Part shown: positions 43,519-52,128 of the stretch, piece after piece
Numbering within the stretch: the first letter of the stretch is position 1
Layout: every line of letters begins with the position of its first letter
DNA from: Roseiarcus sp963798015
GTDB lineage: Bacteria > Pseudomonadota > Alphaproteobacteria > Rhizobiales > Beijerinckiaceae
Reading direction: 5' to 3'
Length of the DNA stretch: 64,000 nt
Assembly: GCA_963798015.1 (NCBI GenBank)
Contig: CAWCSA010000013.1
Span: forward strand, 62,001-126,000
Program-made: the position numbers and the translations under genes
The notes under the pieces: model-generated
The model's database searches: none
What the model saw: the letters and a program-made list of their open reading frames with translations, nothing else
What the model was told of the DNA's origin: nothing

Positions 43519-43569
43519 CGCTCCATCTCCAAAAAATGGTCCTCGGACCAACATACGGGATGGATCACT

Positions 43570-44190
43570 TCAAGGGGGGCAGACCACGGTTCGCATATTG
43601 TCGTAGATGCCGCGCCGCGGCACGCCGCCCAGCACGCGGAAGGCGTGATTATGCGAGTCGAACAGCATCTCGTGGGTCTGCTGCGGGTAGGCGCGGAGAA
43701 TGAAGACGCGGCTATAGGAGAGCTTGAAGTGAGCGACCTGCAATTTGGTCCGCTCGCCGGCAATGACCGCCCAATCCTCTGACCAATCGAACTGGAATGC
43801 CTCGCCAGGCAGGAATGCCAGCGGCACGAACACGCCACGGCCAGTCGTCTTCTGCTCTCGCTGCCGGGCTGCCTTCCAGTCGCGCGCGAAAGCCGCCACG
43901 CGATTGTACGAGCCGTCGTAGCCGAGGGCGGCTAGATCAGCGTGCAATTGCTTGACGGTCCGCTTCTGCTTTCGCGACTTCCCCGCCTCCTGCCGCAGCA
44001 TCTGCGACAGCTTGTCGGCGTGTGGGTCCAGCCTGCTCGGCCGATCTGGGACGGCAAACTTCGGTTCGACGCTGTCCGAACGCAGGTACTTGCGGACCGT
44101 GTTCCTCGACAGCCCAGTGCGTCGAGATATCTCTCGGATCGAGAAATGATCTCGATAATGCCAACGTCGGATGACGCTCAATAACTCCAT
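43570..44190 (-). pseudogene. istA: IstA transposase fragment (IS21 family), 3'-truncated
   Basis: From the ATG at 44188-44190 the frame encodes the IstA N-terminal HTH (MELLSVIRRWHYRDHFSIREISRRTGLSRNTVRKYLRSD) and the beginning of the catalytic domain with the first Asp in PGEAFQFDWSEDWAVI. It runs into the IS3 inverted repeat and stops after about 206 residues, before the remaining catalytic acids, so it is inactive. Confidence 0.85.
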
Positions 44191-44302
44191 GTCGATCACT
44201 CCGATGCCCCCCGCGTAGGTCAAGGGGGCGAGGTTCGAACATGGGTCAGTTCTCGGTGGAAAAACCCGTGCTGCCCGGGTCAGCTCTCAGTGGAAATCAA
44301 CA
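43582..44302 (-). mobile_element. Truncated IS21-family element, istA end
   Basis: The element's outer end is at 44302: read inward it is TGTTGATTTCCACTGAGAGC, followed after a short gap by the related TTTTTCCACCGAGAACTGACCC, a multiple-repeat end typical of IS21. The inner side is cut at the IS3 right end; the rest of istA and all of istB are absent from the window. Confidence 0.75.
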
Positions 44303-44519
44303 GTCCGACCCCCGATTGCAATAATGTGCTCATCACATCGGAGCGATGCTTAAGACTCGCAATGGATGATTTCGAACAGCGTACCCCCTGATTCCGGCGG
44401 ACACGCGCGACCGATAATGGCACCCATAGACGTACCCGCAGTCGCCGCCGAAGAAATCCCCATTTCATCCGGGGCTTCCAGCGCCCTGTAGGGGCCAATT
44501 ATATGACCGTCCAAAGCGC
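44303..44519. other. Spacer between IS21 remnant and purD
   Basis: Nothing recognisable; short open frames here are not supported by a ribosome-binding site or family similarity. Confidence 0.4.
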
Positions 44520-45821
44520 CTACCTTTTCTTGTTATAGTGGGCTATTGCGCGCCAACCAATATCACGCCGGCAAAAGCCCTCCGGCCACTTGATTCGATC
44601 GATAGCCGCGTACGCACGTTCAGACGCGTCAGCGACGTCGGCCCCACGTGCCGCTATCGTTAGGACTCGCCCCCCATCCGCGAAGACGGCGCCGTCGAAT
44701 TCACGTGTGCTACCGTGAAGAACGACAACTCCTGGCACCAACTCAGCATCTTCGATTGCTTCGATCCGGGATCCGCGTAGAGGCTGGCCGGGATAGCCTT
44801 GCGCGGCCATTACGACCGCCAGCGCTACATCCGAGGAAAAACTCGGGGGGTCTTTCTGCAGAGTTCCGTTGGCACAGGCAATAAGAAGCGGCAAAAGGTC
44901 ATCTTCAAGGCGCGCTAGGATGACCTCGGCCTCGGGATCCCCAAACCGGACATTGAATTCAACCACCTTTGGCCCGCGTTCGTCGACCATCAAACCTGCA
45001 AATAGCAACCCTCGAAAGGGCGAGCCTCGTTCGCTCATTCCGCGCAACGTCGGGGCCACAATCTCGATCATTATGCGCCGGCTTAATTTCGGGGTCATTA
45101 CCGTAGGCGGAGAATAAGCTCCCATACCGCCAGTATTGGGACCCTTATCGCCTTCCCCCACGCGTTTATGATCCTGCGCGCTGGAGAAAGGTATCGCTGT
45201 TATGCCGTCGCACAGGGCGAAGAATGAAACCTCCTCACCCTCGAGGAACTCTTCAATGACGACTTCTGCGCGTGAATAAGCCCGGGCGGCGGGCAGAAAC
45301 GTGTCGACTGCGACCTCCGCCTCTTCAATTGTCCTAGCGACAACGACCCCCTTTCCTGCAGCGAGCCCGTCAGCTTTGACTACGATCGGCGCTCTACACA
45401 TGCGGATATACGTCTTTGCCTCTTTCGGATCTCGGAATCGCCGAAAATCGCCTGTCGGTATCCCAAATTCGCGGCAGAAATCCTTGGCGTATCCTTTAGA
45501 CCCTTCGAGCCGGGCCGCGTCTCTCGTCGGTCCGAAGCATGATATTCCTGCGTGTATTAAATCATCTGCCAAACCCGACACCAATGGAGCCTCGGGACCG
45601 ACCACCACCAGATCAATAGCTTCTCTTTGACAAAAGGCGATCACCTTCGCATGTTCGGCCAAACTCATCGGCGCAGTGTGAGCCACGGTTGCACAACCCG
45701 GATTACCCGGGGCCACAAAAAGATTTCCGATAGAAGCGGACTTTGAGCATGCCCGAGCCAACGCATGCTCCCGGGCGCCAGAACCAAGAATTAATACGTT
45801 CGTTCTTCGCTCTCGTATCAA
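44520..45821 (-). CDS. purD: Phosphoribosylamine--glycine ligase
   Basis: Second step of purine synthesis: joins glycine to phosphoribosylamine using ATP. The 433-residue product is full length: VLILGSGAREHALARAC at the N-terminus, VVVGPEAPLVSGLADDL, the ATP-grasp loop IVVKADGLAAGKGVVVA, the family signature FNVRFGDPEAEVILARL, and the C-terminal domain. It lies between IS remnants on both sides yet remains intact, which suggests selection for it. GC appears slightly lower than in core genes. Other purine genes (purN, purM) are 18 kb away on the same strand. Confidence 0.95.
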   Translation of the reverse strand: MIRERRTNVLILGSGAREHALARACSKSASIGNLFVAPGNPGCATVAHTAPMSLAEHAKVIAFCQREAIDLVVVGPEAPLVSGLADDLIHAGISCFGPTRDAARLEGSKGYAKDFCREFGIPTGDFRRFRDPKEAKTYIRMCRAPIVVKADGLAAGKGVVVARTIEEAEVAVDTFLPAARAYSRAEVVIEEFLEGEEVSFFALCDGITAIPFSSAQDHKRVGEGDKGPNTGGMGAYSPPTVMTPKLSRRIMIEIVAPTLRGMSERGSPFRGLLFAGLMVDERGPKVVEFNVRFGDPEAEVILARLEDDLLPLLIACANGTLQKDPPSFSSDVALAVVMAAQGYPGQPLRGSRIEAIEDAELVPGVVVLHGSTREFDGAVFADGGRVLTIAARGADVADASERAYAAIDRIKWPEGFCRRDIGWRAIAHYNKKR

Positions 45822-45979
45822 ATCTCATCCAGCCCTTAGATGCGCTCTCAGCCGACGTCTTTTCAAAGGTGATGAGCGCCCAGGCTCAACCTCTTGCTCT
45901 TGATGTAGAGTACCGATGCCAAATTTCATCGCCACACATTCATTGATCGCGACGATGGGCTGGCGAGCACAGATCGCCG
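45822..45979. other. Gap between purD and the IS5 remnant
   Basis: No gene identified. It should contain the purD promoter on the minus strand, but I found no clear motif. Confidence 0.35.
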
Positions 45980-46750
45980 ATGCCTTGCGACCGAATGCCG
46001 GGCCATTTTTCGGACATCTACCACGCTTTGCATGCGTGCTCATTCCAACTCTGCCAACAACTGGCGGGTTTACACGTGGTTCGCTCGAAACGGGCTCGAC
46101 ATACGTTCCTGATCAGAAATGGGTTTCGCTGGCGCGACGCTCCGCCCGACTATGGCCCGCACAAGACGATCTACAATCGGTTCGTTCGCTGGAGCCGCCT
46201 GGGCGTATTAAACAAGATTTTCGCAGAGCTGGCGCCCAAGGGCGGCAAGCCGGAGCGGATTATCATGATCGACGCCACGCATCTCAAAGCGCACCGCACC
46301 GCTGCCAGCCTTTTAAAAAAGGGCCTCTTCCCAAACGTATCGGGCGCACCAAGGGGGGCTTGAACTCCAAGCTTCGCGCCGTCTGCGACGGCAAGGGCCG
46401 GCCGCTGGTAATGCTGCTAAGCGAGGGGCTGATGAGCGACTTCAAGGGCGCGGCGCTGATGCTGTCCGACGTGCCCAGGACCAAGGAGCTTCTGGCCGCA
46501 GGGGCTACGATGCAGACTGGTTCCGTGATGCGCTGGCCTGCATCCCGTCCAAATCCAATCGAAAAATTCCGATCTCCCATGACGCAGCCCTCTATAAGCA
46601 GCGCCACAGAATCGAAAACATGTTCGGACGCCTCAAAGACTGGCGGCGCATTCACACCCGATACGACCCGTTGCGCCCACACTTTCTTCTCGGTAATCTG
46701 CATCGCTTCAGCCGTCATCTTTTGGCTCTGATCAATCAGTCCTGAACCTA
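45980..46750 (+). mobile_element. Decayed IS5-family (IS427-like) transposase
   Basis: Transposase pieces lie in at least three frames: FRWRDAPPDYGPHKTIYNRFVRWSRLGV and RIIMIDATHLKAHRTAASLLKKGLFP in one; RTKGGLNSKLRAVCDGKGRPLVMLLSEG in another; then GYDADWFRDALACIPSKSNRK and RQRHRIENMFGRLKDWRRI-like residues in others. The N-terminal part is missing or degraded. An end-like CAGTCCTGAAC follows the last residues near 46740. It cannot encode an active enzyme. Confidence 0.82.
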
Positions 46751-47072
46751 AATGTAGAGAATCTTGCTCACCGGATGCCCGTGTGCTTTTAGTCAAGCGG
46801 AGAGGACGAGCCATATTGTTTGATTCATCATCGCTAGGGCATAAGACAACTGTCGAGCACCATTTTCTGCCGGGCTTCCGGCCCAAACTTTCACCATTCG
46901 CGTGGGGGCTCCCGTTGATATTTGTATTCAATTACATGAATGTTTTCCTTTATTTTTTCGAGTGAGCGAGGGGCGTTGCGGTGGTGCTACGTGGCATCCA
47001 GAGTGGACACGCCCGTTGGCCGCGCCACTTCGAACGTGGCTTTAACGCGAGCGACTAAAAGGAGCGCCGTTG
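46751..47072. other. Intergenic region downstream of the IS5 remnant
   Basis: No gene recognised. The middle part (46880-46965) is AT-rich. A ribosome-binding site AAAAGGAG at the right end belongs to the zinc-finger gene. Confidence 0.4.
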
Positions 47073-47312
47073 ATGGTGGACAGCTCAATCCCGCACTTTC
47101 ACAATGATGTCGGCGTCCCTTCGATCAAGGTGGGCGTGACGGAATTTATGTGCACTGGGGCGAGGCCACCGTTTGACCATCCCCACATTTTCATCGACAT
47201 GGGCTCCGATATCGAGGCTATCTGCTCCTATTGTTCGACTCACTTCGTCTACGACAACAATCTCCGCGGGCCCTGCTCGCCAGCCGAGTGCGAATTGCGC
47301 AACCTCACCTAA
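47073..47312 (+). CDS. Zinc-finger domain protein (zf-CHCC, NDUFS6-like)
   Basis: A 79-residue protein of the zf-CHCC family, related to the zinc subunit of mitochondrial complex I. Ligands are the Cys/His of FMCTGARPPFDHPHIFIDMG and the CSYCSTHFVYD pair. Start ATG at 47073 follows GGAG with eight-base spacing. In many alphaproteobacteria this gene sits next to an FAD monooxygenase gene as here (three bases apart). Whether it binds complex I is an inference from the mitochondrial homologue. Confidence 0.85.
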   Translation: MVDSSIPHFHNDVGVPSIKVGVTEFMCTGARPPFDHPHIFIDMGSDIEAICSYCSTHFVYDNNLRGPCSPAECELRNLT

Positions 47313-47315
47313 CGC

Positions 47316-48503
47316 TTGTCACGGCGCGCGATCATCGCCGGCGCGGGTATTGCCGGACTTACCGCAGCAATAGCGCTATTACGTGCGGGGTTCACGGTCG
47401 CCATATATGAGAGAGCGAACTCGCTCGACGAATTTGGGGCCGGGTTGCAGGTCACTCCGAACGCGGCACGCATCTTAGCCCGATTCGGTGTGCTCGAGCG
47501 GGTGCTACCGCATGCCTCGAGGCCGCGCGCCGTCGTCGTGTTGCGAGGCTCGGATAGCACTGAACTTATGCGAATGCCGCTAGATGCCGCGGAACGTCGG
47601 TGGGGCGCAGCATATTTGGTCATCCATCGCGCTGATTTACAGCGCGCGCTCATTGACGCTGTCCGTGGCCAGTCGTGCATAGAACTGACGCTGGGCGCGA
47701 CTGTACTCAATTTTGCAGACAACGGGGGGCGTCTTTCCGTCGGATTGGCCCATGGTGTAACCCAAACACGCGATGAGGCCGATCTCCTGATCGGCGCTGA
47801 CGGTTTGCGCTCCCAGGTTCGTGACCAGTTGGGCTTCGGAGCTCAGGATCAAGCTGAGTTTGCCGGACGGATTGCCTATCGCGCATTCGTCAACGCTGAT
47901 GCTAGTGTTCAGTCCACGCAGAGTATCATTCTACGTCTCGGAAAAGAGGCGCACCTCGTCCAGTACCCCTTGCGTGGCGGATCAATCACCAATCTGGTCG
48001 CAACCATCGCGTCAGCAACGCCGACAAGGGTCGCCAATCACGGCGATCGTGAAGAGGAAGATGGGGCAAACCGTTCAAGTCTTGAAAACGCGTTCTCAGG
48101 GTGGTCACGAGAAGCGCGCTTGCTAACAAAGGCACCGGCCCGGTGGCGAGCTTGGCCGCTCTATCACCGTCCTCCGATTTCTTCATTTTCGCTCGGGCGC
48201 GTCGCACTCGTCGGCGACGCGGCTCATCCAATGGTCCCATTCCTTGCGCAGGGAGCCGCCCAAGCCATCGAGGACGCGGGCGCGCTCGGCCGCATCCTCA
48301 CTCAAGCGCAGGATATCCCGGCTGCTCTCTCGATGTACTCACGTGATCGTGTCGCAAGAGCCGGTCGAGTTCAACGGGAAGCGCTCAAACTTGGTCGCAT
48401 CTATCACATGAGCGGTCCATTGGCATTTGCTCGGGATGCGACGATGCGCCTAGTTGGGACCCGCGGCCTGGTCGAACGGTACGATTGGCTTTACGGCGCG
48501 TGA
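47316..48503 (+). CDS. FAD-dependent monooxygenase (UbiH/salicylate hydroxylase-like)
   Basis: A 395-residue flavoprotein hydroxylase. The FAD dinucleotide fold is at the N-terminus (AIIAGAGIAGLTAAIALLRAGFTVAIYER, GxGxxG), the DG motif region is DLLIGADGLRSQVRDQLG, and the GD motif is RVALVGDAAHPMVPFLAQGAAQAIEDA. It starts with TTG at 47316, three bases after the zinc-finger gene, so the two are probably one operon. Substrate is not identifiable; the aromatic-ring hydroxylase group is broad. Confidence 0.88.
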   Translation: MSRRAIIAGAGIAGLTAAIALLRAGFTVAIYERANSLDEFGAGLQVTPNAARILARFGVLERVLPHASRPRAVVVLRGSDSTELMRMPLDAAERRWGAAYLVIHRADLQRALIDAVRGQSCIELTLGATVLNFADNGGRLSVGLAHGVTQTRDEADLLIGADGLRSQVRDQLGFGAQDQAEFAGRIAYRAFVNADASVQSTQSIILRLGKEAHLVQYPLRGGSITNLVATIASATPTRVANHGDREEEDGANRSSLENAFSGWSREARLLTKAPARWRAWPLYHRPPISSFSLGRVALVGDAAHPMVPFLAQGAAQAIEDAGALGRILTQAQDIPAALSMYSRDRVARAGRVQREALKLGRIYHMSGPLAFARDATMRLVGTRGLVERYDWLYGA

Positions 48504-48559
48504 CCGCTGGGGACAACGCTTACCTCGCGAGAAACGCCAAGCGCATCTGAGGTGCGAAC

Positions 48560-49336
48560 TCAGTAACGAACATGAAGAATCTGGTTCAGGAACAGCTTTG
48601 TGCGTTCGTGCTGCGGATTCCGGAAAAAAGGAAGGGGCGCGTTCAGCTCGACAATTTCGCCTCCGTCCATAAACACGACCCGGTCAGCCACCTGGCGCGC
48701 GAAACCCATCTCGTGTGTAACGACGATCATCGTCATGCCCTCCTGCGCGAGCGCGGTCATGGTATCCAGCACTTCCTTCACCATTTCCGGATCAAGTGAC
48801 GAGGTCGGCTCGTCGAACAGCATGATCTTCGGAGTCATGCACAAGGCGCGCGCAATCGCGGCGCGTTGCTGCTGACCGCCTGAAAGCTGGCCGGGATACT
48901 TGTGTGCCTGATTCAGGATTCTCACGCGTTCAAGTAATTTGATCGCCAGTTCGTCGGCCTCGCGCCTCGGCATTTTACGCACCCAGACCGGCGCCAGCGT
49001 GCAATTTTCCAGAATGGTGAGATGAGGAAACAGGTTGAAGTTCTGGAACACCATCCCCACTTCTCGCCGCACTTCATCGATCCGTTTGATGTCGTCGGTC
49101 AGTTCCACGTTGTCGACCACGATCGATCCGCGCTGATGTTCCTCGAGCCGATTGACGCACCGGATAAGCGTCGATTTCCCGGAGCCGGACGGACCGCAAA
49201 CCACGATGCGCTCTCCGCGCCCAACCGTCAGATTTATGTTCCGCAGTACGTGAAAGCTCCCGTACCATTTGTGGACGCCGATAAATCGGATCGCAGCGTC
49301 GTCGCCTCGATCGGCGTCGGCCAATGAGCTCGACAT
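48560..49336 (-). CDS. aapP: Amino-acid ABC transporter ATP-binding protein AapP
   Basis: ATPase of a polar amino-acid uptake system, 258 residues. Walker A GPSGSGKSTLIRCVNRLEEH, Q-loop VFQNFNLFPHLT, signature LSGGQQQRAAIARAL, Walker B IMLFDEPTSSLDPEMV and switch His VTHEMGF are all intact. Starts three bases after aapM on the same strand. Confidence 0.95.
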   Translation of the reverse strand: MSSSLADADRGDDAAIRFIGVHKWYGSFHVLRNINLTVGRGERIVVCGPSGSGKSTLIRCVNRLEEHQRGSIVVDNVELTDDIKRIDEVRREVGMVFQNFNLFPHLTILENCTLAPVWVRKMPRREADELAIKLLERVRILNQAHKYPGQLSGGQQQRAAIARALCMTPKIMLFDEPTSSLDPEMVKEVLDTMTALAQEGMTMIVVTHEMGFARQVADRVVFMDGGEIVELNAPLPFFRNPQHERTKLFLNQILHVRY

Positions 49337-49338
49337 TG

Positions 49339-50459
49339 TTAGCGCCCTTTGGCGAGAAATCTCTCGATGTGAGCCGAGTAGCGCGCTATACTAAAGCAAA
49401 AAACGAAATAGAAGATGCCGGCGAAGACATAGCCCGTCACCATGATCGTTGGCCCCGCCCACACTGGATCCTTGATCGCATTGTTCATGGCTTCGAGGAA
49501 GTCGGTCGCGCCAACAACTGAGATGAGCGTCGTGTCCATAAACAGGCCAATGAAATTGTTGACGATGCCCGGTATAACCAAAGTCAGCGCCTGAGGCAGT
49601 ATGACGAGGGCCGTCATGGGCGAATAGTTCAATCCGAGCGCCATCCCGGCTTCATATTGTCCTCTCCCCAAAGACTGAAGACCGCCACGCACTTCCTCAG
49701 CCATATATGCTGCTGAAAATATGATGATCCCGGCCAATGGACGCAGCAAACGATCAGGCGTCCACGCTTCAGGCACAAACAATGGCAACAGATTGTTGGC
49801 CATGAACAAGATCGTGATGAACGGCACGCCACGGACGAACTCGATGAATACGACGCTGGCCAAGCGGACGGCGGGCAGCGGCGAGCGGCGTCCAAGCGCA
49901 AGAAGCACGCCGAGCGGCAAAGAAAAGACGATTCCGACGACGGCTGTCAGCAACGAGACGAAAATTCCCCCCCACAGCTGGGTGTCGACAATCGGCAGAA
50001 CAAGCCAAGACGAGCCGCGCAGAAGAATGAGCGCCAGAAGCGGATAAACGACAAAAAATAGGAACGCGCCCCACACCCGGCGGGGCGCGTTAATCCACAG
50101 CAACCAGATTATCAGAGCCCCCCGATCGCCTCCGCCACATCGACGCGCCAGCGCTCGGCGACAGGATACGACCCAAATCGCAAGTAATCCCACTTCGCAA
50201 TGACAAAGGCCCAACAGGCTCCATCTTGATGCTGGCGGCAGGCGGCGCCGTCGCTCGCGATCCAAATGGCGTGGGTCGTCGCCCAGGCGGCCAGTTGCGG
50301 CAGCAAATACCCAACAAGCGCCGCGCAGCCGAGAGTGACCAAGGTCGATCCGATCGACGAGAAGAGATTGGTTCTGACCCAGGCAAGTGCGCCACGCGAT
50401 AGCATCGGCGGCGCTTCTTCAGGCTCTGACGCTTCACGAACATAGGCTGGCAAGTCCAA
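49339..50459 (-). CDS. aapM: Amino-acid ABC transporter permease AapM, frameshifted
   Basis: Membrane permease of the general L-amino-acid transporter. The N-terminal part (from ATG 50457-50459) and the C-terminal part (FISLLTAVVGIVFSLPLGVLLALGRR, EFVRGVPFITILFMANNLLP, and an EAA-type loop QYEAGMALGLNYSPMTALVILPQAL) are both typical but lie in different frames. They meet at a run of six G (about 50117-50122); adding one G restores a 373-residue protein reading ...VAEAIGGALIIWLLW. A single-base deletion in a homopolymer is a common sequencing error, but a true null mutation cannot be excluded. Confidence 0.88.
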
Positions 50460-50461
50460 GC

Positions 50462-51637
50462 TTATCGCCCTTTCAAGGCGTAATGAGTATTGAAAGCGTT
50501 AAGCGCCAGGGCGACCGCAAGCGAGATGATCAGATAAACCGCCATGGTGATCGCCATCACCTGCACCGCCGCCTGCGTCTGGTTGAGGACTGTTCCGGCG
50601 AAAATCTGCACGAGGTCCGGATACCCGATAAACACGGCAAGCGAGGAATTCTTGACGATGTTTAGATATTGCGATGTGAGCGGCGGCGTTATGAGTCGCA
50701 TCGCCTGCGGGATGACCACCAGCCTCATCGAAAGGCCCTGGTGTAAGCCAAGCGCGCCGGCCGCCTCGCTCTGACCAAACGGCACGGCCAAAATGCCGGC
50801 GCGGACAATCTCCGCGATGAAGGCGGCGGTGAATGTGACAAGCCCGAACACGAGCGCGGCCATTTCGGGAACAACCTGAAGTCCACCTTTGAGATTGAAG
50901 CCGGAAAGCTTAGCAATATCGAACGCGAAAGGCGCCCCAGACGCAGCTATCACTAGCGCAGGCAGTCCGCCTATGAGCGCGCCGGCAACGAGCGCACTCG
51001 GCGATTGCACGCCGGTCCGATCCTGTCGGCGCCGCGCCCATATACGAAATCCGATCGCAAGGGCGACGGCCGTAAGGACCGCCCCCAGAAACCAGACGAC
51101 GGACTCCCGCGCGATCGGCATCGGCAAGTAGAGGCCGCGGTTGTTGAGAAAGACGACGTCGCCAACGCTGATCGATTGCCGAGGTCCCGGCAAGGACTTG
51201 AGAACGGCGTTGTACCAGAGCAGCAACAGTAAGAGGAGCGGCGTGTTGCGCATAAGGCTTGTGTAGACGAGCGCAAATCTTGACAGCAGCCAGTTGGGGG
51301 AGAGACGCGCCACGCCAATCACGAAGCCCAACAGCGTCGCCAGCGGAATGCAAATGACACCAATAAGCAGGGTGTTAAGCAACCCAACCCAGAACGCGCG
51401 TCCGTAGGTCGACAGATTGGAATAATTTATCAGATGAAGATTGATGTCGAAGCCAGCGACATCGTTCCAAAATCCGAAACCCATCGGAATGCCGCGGGCC
51501 CGCATATTGATCACAGCGTTGTAGATGGCGCTCCCCGCCAAGGCTGCAATGCCCGCAAGGAGCAACGTTTGGTAGACTAGACCACGTACTCGCTGATCAT
51601 TGAGCCAAGATGATCGCTTGGCGCGCGACGGGTCCAT
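50462..51637 (-). CDS. aapQ: Amino-acid ABC transporter permease AapQ
   Basis: Partner permease, 391 residues, with about eight helices. Visible features: YGRAFWVGLLNTLLIGVICIPLATLLGF, LVYTSLMRNTPLLLLLLLWYNAVLKSLPGPRQSI, and the EAA-type loop QSEAAGALGLHQGLSMRLVVIPQAMRLI. It lies two bases before aapM. The usual first gene, aapJ (periplasmic binding protein), is not next to it: the upstream neighbour is sufT. Confidence 0.93.
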   Translation of the reverse strand: MDPSRAKRSSWLNDQRVRGLVYQTLLLAGIAALAGSAIYNAVINMRARGIPMGFGFWNDVAGFDINLHLINYSNLSTYGRAFWVGLLNTLLIGVICIPLATLLGFVIGVARLSPNWLLSRFALVYTSLMRNTPLLLLLLLWYNAVLKSLPGPRQSISVGDVVFLNNRGLYLPMPIARESVVWFLGAVLTAVALAIGFRIWARRRQDRTGVQSPSALVAGALIGGLPALVIAASGAPFAFDIAKLSGFNLKGGLQVVPEMAALVFGLVTFTAAFIAEIVRAGILAVPFGQSEAAGALGLHQGLSMRLVVIPQAMRLITPPLTSQYLNIVKNSSLAVFIGYPDLVQIFAGTVLNQTQAAVQVMAITMAVYLIISLAVALALNAFNTHYALKGR

Positions 51638-51721
51638 TTTCAGGTCCCTGGGTCGTTGTAACGCCCATGGAGGACGTCCGATGCTCGATCATGGATGGGT
51701 CGCCGGCGCAAGTCCGGCTGC

Positions 51722-52120
51722 TCACCACATGTCGAGGGCGACGCGCGCCTCGTCAGACATGCGGCTCTGATCCCAAGGCGGATCAAACACCATGTTCACC
51801 TTCGCGCCGGCGACGCCAGGGACAGCGCTGACCGCATTCTCCACCCACGTGGGCATTTCGCCAGCGACCGGACAAGCGGGGGCCGTCAATGTCATGTCGA
51901 TGCTGACGAAACGGCCGTCGTCTATATCAACGTTGTAAATCAGCCCCAGTTCGTAAATGTCCGCCGCAATTTCTGGATCATAGACGGTTTTCAGCGCAGC
52001 AACGATGGAACCGGTCAACTGACGCAGTTCTTCAGACCCCATCTCCGAGGGCGGCCTGATCTGCAGATTGTACGCGGCGGGGGTTTCGATGTCGCTCGCG
52101 TGGCTCGGCGCGTCGTTCAT
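51722..52120 (-). CDS. sufT: SUF-system Fe-S assembly protein SufT (MIP18/DUF59 family)
   Basis: A 132-residue protein of the DUF59 family acting in iron-sulfur cluster maturation. Core motif KTVYDPEIAADIYELGLIYNVDID, then MTLTAPACPVAGEMPTWVENAVSAVPGV with the conserved Cys, and VNMVFDPPWDQSRMSDEARVALDMW at the end. About 25 variable residues precede the domain. It follows sufS by eight bases. Confidence 0.92.
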   Translation of the reverse strand: MNDAPSHASDIETPAAYNLQIRPPSEMGSEELRQLTGSIVAALKTVYDPEIAADIYELGLIYNVDIDDGRFVSIDMTLTAPACPVAGEMPTWVENAVSAVPGVAGAKVNMVFDPPWDQSRMSDEARVALDMW

Positions 52121-52128
52121 GCCGTCCC

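Larger units (their letters stand above)
42291..43581 (-). mobile_element. IS3-family insertion sequence (IS407-like)
   Basis: A 1291-base element with terminal inverted repeats: left TGCCCCCGAGGGGTGATCC at 42291, right TGCCCCCCTTGAAGTGATCC read inward from 43581, matching at the outer TGCCCCC and the inner TGATCC. It contains orfA and orfB in the usual overlapping-frame arrangement. The bases flanking the two ends (GGCC and GACC) do not match, so no target duplication is visible. The right end abuts a truncated IS21 element. Confidence 0.85.
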
